Of a stretch of 20,164 nt of DNA, positions 10,201 through 16,200 are shown piece by piece. The translations under genes and the position numbers were made by a program. Source of the DNA: a virus; IMG/VR virus record IMGVR_UViG_3300030102_003909, positions 1-20,164 of that record, one strand, 5' to 3'. Below the pieces are notes generated by a model, which saw nothing but the letters and a program-made list of their open reading frames with translations, did not search any database and was not told the DNA's origin. Each line of letters opens with the position of its first letter. Position 1 is the first letter of the stretch.

Positions 10201-13200
10201 GTTAATTGAGATTCTACCTGAAGATCTGCAAACTTCTTGAATCCTGATGTATGAAGTAAAGAACTTACTACATCATTCCAATCATCAAATGGAATCTTTG
10301 ATTTAATAGAATATGAGAAGTTTTGATAGTAATCGTTGTCGGCTATTTTTTGATCGGATTTATTTAAGAATCCAATACTAGATTTCCAACCATTATCAAC
10401 AATAGAGAAATAATCTAAATTATATTCACTATTAAAATCATAATTTTTAACAATAGTTGCTTTGGACCCAGTTGCTAGTTCTTCAATTTCATTTCCGACT
10501 ACAAATTTGTCAGATCCTTCAACCGTGAGTAATAAGTTTGTCGCATCCCAATTGGCGACAACCCCTTCAAAACCATCAGAAACAACAGTGTTTCCTTTTT
10601 GAAAATCATTTGGAACTAATTTAAAATTAAATACTGGGAAATATCTTTGAGGAGTTATAGTTATGGTAGAATTTGTAGTATCAAGAGAACCAAGACTCTC
10701 CGTATCTTTCAGTTTATCAAATTTATATGTAACAGTTCCATCAACACCACCAAGATTTGGATCTACTTCTAAAACTTCAAAAAGTGCATAATCATATTCT
10801 TCAGAGTTAAATCCATTTGATGTAGTTCCGACCCCAACACTAGCATGTTCTACTAGTATCTTATCTCCAACGACTATAGGGAAGTTTTCACTATATTCAT
10901 CCTTCATAGTCGCAGTCACTGTTTTTGCCGATGCGTCGTATACCAAATTAGAAACTCTAATTCCATTTGGATTATCAACTGGCAAAATAATCGGATCCTC
11001 GTTGCTCAAGGATTGTGAATTTTTCAAAATAACAACATTAGGATCACCTAATTTATATCTTATATCTAAATCTTTGAGTTGCTTACCTGTAGATCCGTCA
11101 ATAACTACTAAAGCAGGTGGTGTGACATATCCTTGACCAAAAGATGTTATACCAATACTTTCAAATTTAGAGAAAGTAGCAATTTCCAACACCTGTGGAA
11201 TTTGTACAGTTGGTGCTAAGGTAGAATCAGAGGGATAATTGAAACCAATATTTTCTAACTCAGTTCTGGTAATCTTTCCAATTTGTGTACTGGACGGTTT
11301 TAAAACAGCACCTCTTCCCAAGGAACTAGTTATTGTGCTAATACCAGGTAATTTGGAATATCCCTTTCTTCTGTCATTTATGTCAATTTCGGCAATTCCA
11401 CCAAATTCAGAAAGAGAATTTGTAGTGTACGATATAGAAGCTGCTTCTGTGCTAGCATATGAAACAGATTCTGGAAACTGATTTAGATTATAGGAGAATG
11501 TATTTGTAGTAACTCCAGTAACAGCATGTTCCCCAGTGAAAAGACTTTCAGAAACAGAAATTTGATTGTGTCCTTGAACGTCCTCACTTATAACAGACTC
11601 TAAATTAGTTTTTAAATTACCAGATACTCTCAGAGGTTCTAATCTATAGTAAAGTATTTTGGGAGTGTTTTTTGTTATGTCTAAATCTACTCTTGCTCCC
11701 GGAGTTCCGATTGTGCCAATTTGGCGAACTGCAAAATCAGAAGTCTTACCCTCAGTAATATATTCATTAGTATAGTTTGAGTCTTTGTATATTTTAAAAG
11801 TAAAAGCAGGCAAGAGAGTAGCATTTACTTCATAAGACAATGTAGAATTACTTAAATCAAATCTGACACTCGTATCTTTATAAAATTTGATGGGAGGATT
11901 TACAGGAAGAAGTGATCCTGAAGAATCTTTTGTAATATCAACAAATTTTGGAATTGGTTGTTTTGTTTGATATTTTGTATCGCATAATTTTACATTATCA
12001 GTATCTACAACATATGCGTAATACTCTTCATTATTCAATAAACCAGTCGCAGGTGTTTCTGCAGTATGAATAACTTTTTGACCGGTAACTAATCCATGGT
12101 CTGTGATATTGAGCGAGGAATCAGATCCAATTCCTGCTAAAGTAAATGACAACTCGCCAATAGTCATCTTTCTATTGTGAGAGTTATATCTTACATCTTG
12201 AATAGTGGATAATACGGGATCAACCTCTACAAAAACTTTATCATTTCTGAGAAGACTATGCGTTCCCGCTACAGAAACGGTAGCTTGAATCTTATCAATT
12301 TTTCCTCTAACAACTCCTTCATGATTAGTTTGAAGACTGTGATTTACCCCTGTGCCAACTCCAACAAAGAATAATAATCCACAATGAGTGGTTGTAGAGG
12401 CGATGCCCACAAAAGTTCCTGTAGTGCCTAATCCGACCCTTACAGAGGACAATCCGATAAAGTCTGAACCTAATCTAGCAACAAATAATTTTGTTCCATC
12501 GGTTATAATACCAACACCTGCAGTAGCCTCTGTTTGAACTCCGATAGGAGATCCACCATTGAGTTGATATGAAACTTCATCTCCAGTAATTAATCCATGA
12601 TTTGGTAATAATAAATGTTGTGCTAGAATAAACTTAGAAGTTACCCCAGAACCTGGATTTGCAAATACTGCAGTTGATCCAGCACCAACTGCAGTGGATG
12701 AACTTATACCAAGAGCCTCTGATGGATTAAAATAATACTCTCTGTTTCTTCTTTGATTATAAGTTGTTCTATACCCAACATTAATAGTAAATCTTCTAGG
12801 ATCATCCACTATCTTTGTGGATATTGTGTGAGATACACCAACTACTCCATTTTGAGATCTAAGAACTCTTAATCTGGATGATTCTTTATCAATGTTTAAA
12901 ACTTTAACAGTTTCAGTTCCAATTTTTAAAATATCATTTTCTTGTATTTGAGGATAGTCAAAACTTTTTGTGGATACATCGATGAAAGTTACTACACCAG
13001 TTGCATTGACTGTTCCAATGAATTTAGAAACAGTGAGTTTATTAGTAGAAACTCCAACCTGATATCTTCCAGCAAGTTTTGATGTAGTGGTTGAAATACC
13101 TGCTAAGTTAATAATATCAGTGTCTTTAAGTTTATGAGAAACACTTGCGATACCTATAAATGAACTGTTTCCAATAGGATAAAACTCAATATTAGAAAAA

Positions 13201-16200
13201 CTAGTTGTGGCGGCACTTATATTAGTTACTTCTCTACCTTTAATCTTAGATATCCTTGCAGCAGAGAAGAAATCTGTATCTATTTCCTTTGTAAAAACAA
13301 TCCTATCATTTACTTTATAATCAGATCCACCAGTTTGAATTCCAATTGCATCAATATAACCTTTTTCTATATTTTTTATAATAGAATCTGATTTTATATA
13401 ATCATATGGTTTTTGCAAATAATCGTATCCACTATTCTTTTTGTTTATAGAATATGGAGATGTGTTTCTTCTCCAATTATGCTTAGTAATGTCATAGGTT
13501 ATTTGATTTGAATTATTATCGGAGTTAAATTTATTTGGTGTAGATCTGAAAGAATCTCCAATTAAATAGGGGAATACTGGTCTCTTAAATCCTTTAAATA
13601 CACCATCTGAAGATGCTGTACCATCAACGGTTGCAAAATAGGCATATACCCCGTTAGGGTAATCTGGAGTTACACAGAATCTTCCATTATTTTTATCTAA
13701 AGTTGATTGACCATTCGATTCAATCCAAGTAAAGTCTTCAATAAAAAACTCTAAAGGGAAAGAGCTTGTAGGTGGTCTATTATCCTTCAAAGATGCAACA
13801 TATCCAGATTTCATTTGAACTATGTTTCCACCATTCTCATTTTCATATGCATATGGTCCATAAATTGGATTACCATCATATGCCCATCCAATTATTCCAG
13901 AGTGATCAGTATTAGTTGATTCTTCACCATTAACTAATTCTAAATCTTTCTTACCATAAAGCAATTTGCCATCAGTATTAATGGAATACAAAACTTTTCT
14001 CAATGCTCTAGGAGCATATGCATGAGACATTTGTAATTGTCCAGTTCCATTGTTTGCTTCGGAAACAAAAACATCATCGGCAATAATATTATTAAGATTT
14101 TTTCTAACCTGGTTAATTGTCCAAGTTTGCAGTTCGCTATTAAACTGAACACCAGATCCGGCTGGAATAATATCAATAGTAGTGGTTGATGAACCATACC
14201 CAACACCAGAATTAATAATTTCAACACCAGTAATGGTGCCATTAGAAAGTCTTGGAGTTAACTTTGCGCCCCTACCAACTCCATTAACAACAAGGGTAGG
14301 AGGGGAATTGTATTCTTGTCCAGATCTATTGACAACCACATCTGCAAATTTTCCATTGATATCAACAACTGCTTCTAATTGTGCCTTTTCTCCTGACCTC
14401 AATGTTACTCTAGGATCTCTCTTAAAGTTGATTGTATCAGATACGCCATATCCAACTCCATTGTTAGTTAAGAAGATATCGGTTACCGACCCTCTAAACA
14501 ATGGTTGAACAACTGCTTTATAGTCACGTCCATCTACGGAGGAAATACCAACCTTACCAACTACTTCAACTTGAATTTGTGGATAATTAAAACTATGAGT
14601 TCCCAGACCAACTGAAGATAGTTCTTGGAACTGATTTGTAACAAAATAATGATCTTTTGAAGTTGATCCTATACCTGCTGTGCTCAGTCTAAACTTATCA
14701 TTGTCTAAGGTCGTAACATAATACTCATCTGTGACAGTAAGACCACCAACTGCAGTACCATCAACAGAATACTTAATAATATCTCCTGTTTTATATCCAT
14801 GACCAGGAATATTAATAAAGTTGAGTGCAGTATTAATTCCAGCAGGTGCACAAGTTCTCTGTTTGTTCTGATATCCTACACCAGGATCAGTGACATTTAT
14901 AGATCCGATTGCGAGTTTATAATTTAAACATCTGAGTTCATGAGTTCCCTCACCAAAACTTTCAAGAGTAACTGTTCCAACACCAGCAACAGCATCACTC
15001 AAATTATTATGCAAAGATATAACATATGGTGACAATACAGATGTAAAGTAAGTAGCGTCTGTTGATATACCTCCGACTGCTTTTTTCCCAAAAGTTTTAT
15101 ATACAACTCTCTCTCCATTTTTAAATCTATGATGGGTAGTGAAACCTATAGTTGATACTGTTGTTCCAATACCTACTTCTCCAATTCCTGTGCTAACTGA
15201 AGAAATACCAGAGGCATTAAAAGAAGCCTGAATGTGTACAGGAATCATGTTTGCTTCAGCCTTAGCACCTACACCGCCGCCACCAGTAATCTTTATTTGA
15301 GGTGTTTCAACATAATCAAATCCGGGATCTATAATTCGTATTTCTTTTAAACCACCACTAACTGCACAAATCCCTGTCGCACCAGATCCAACGGAATCCT
15401 CTATCTTTACAACAGGTGGATTTACAATGTCATAGTCCGAACCACCAGATATTGTATTAACTTTGTTTAAAGTTCCATGATATACAAAATCGGTTGTTTT
15501 GTAATTTAATATCTCAACGCCATTAACCAAAATTCCGGAATATTTTAAATTATTTTTAACAAAACCAGTTCCAGTTACTGGAGGTGCAATTTCTCTGTAT
15601 ATTTTTTGAGGTTCAATTGATTTTCCTTTAAATTTATCTCTTTCAATTTTATTATCGGTAATTACTACAGAATTAACTCCACCAGCAGGAGTCACTGATT
15701 CAAACTTACCAGCGTATAAGTTTGCAGCACTTTTTGCTATCTTAATGGTGCTCTCATCAATTCTCTTGACAAAATATCTACCTTCTGGGAAAATAATACT
15801 TTTAACTGACTCACTACGAATTATACTACCATTAGGTTGAAGAATTTCAGTTACTTCTTTTTCTGGAGTATAGTAAATGATCTCACCTGTAAAGAAATTA
15901 TGATCAATTCCTTGAGTTAAAGTAATTTCTTCTTGACCCAACAGATAAGTTCCATTAATACTAAATGATTGTATTTTTGGATTTACCTTAGTATCCAGAT
16001 ACGATGGTAATGAGTTAGATGATACTAAGACTTTTTCATTATCAACAAAAACATTACTAACATTTGAGTTAAAAGTGGATATATTTGAAAATATATCCGA
16101 TTGAAACTTTGTTATCCTTCTACTTGCTTTAACTATTTTTTGCGGATTTACTACACCAGTTCCTCTCACCAAAAGAATTTTTGAACTAAAAATATCAGTA

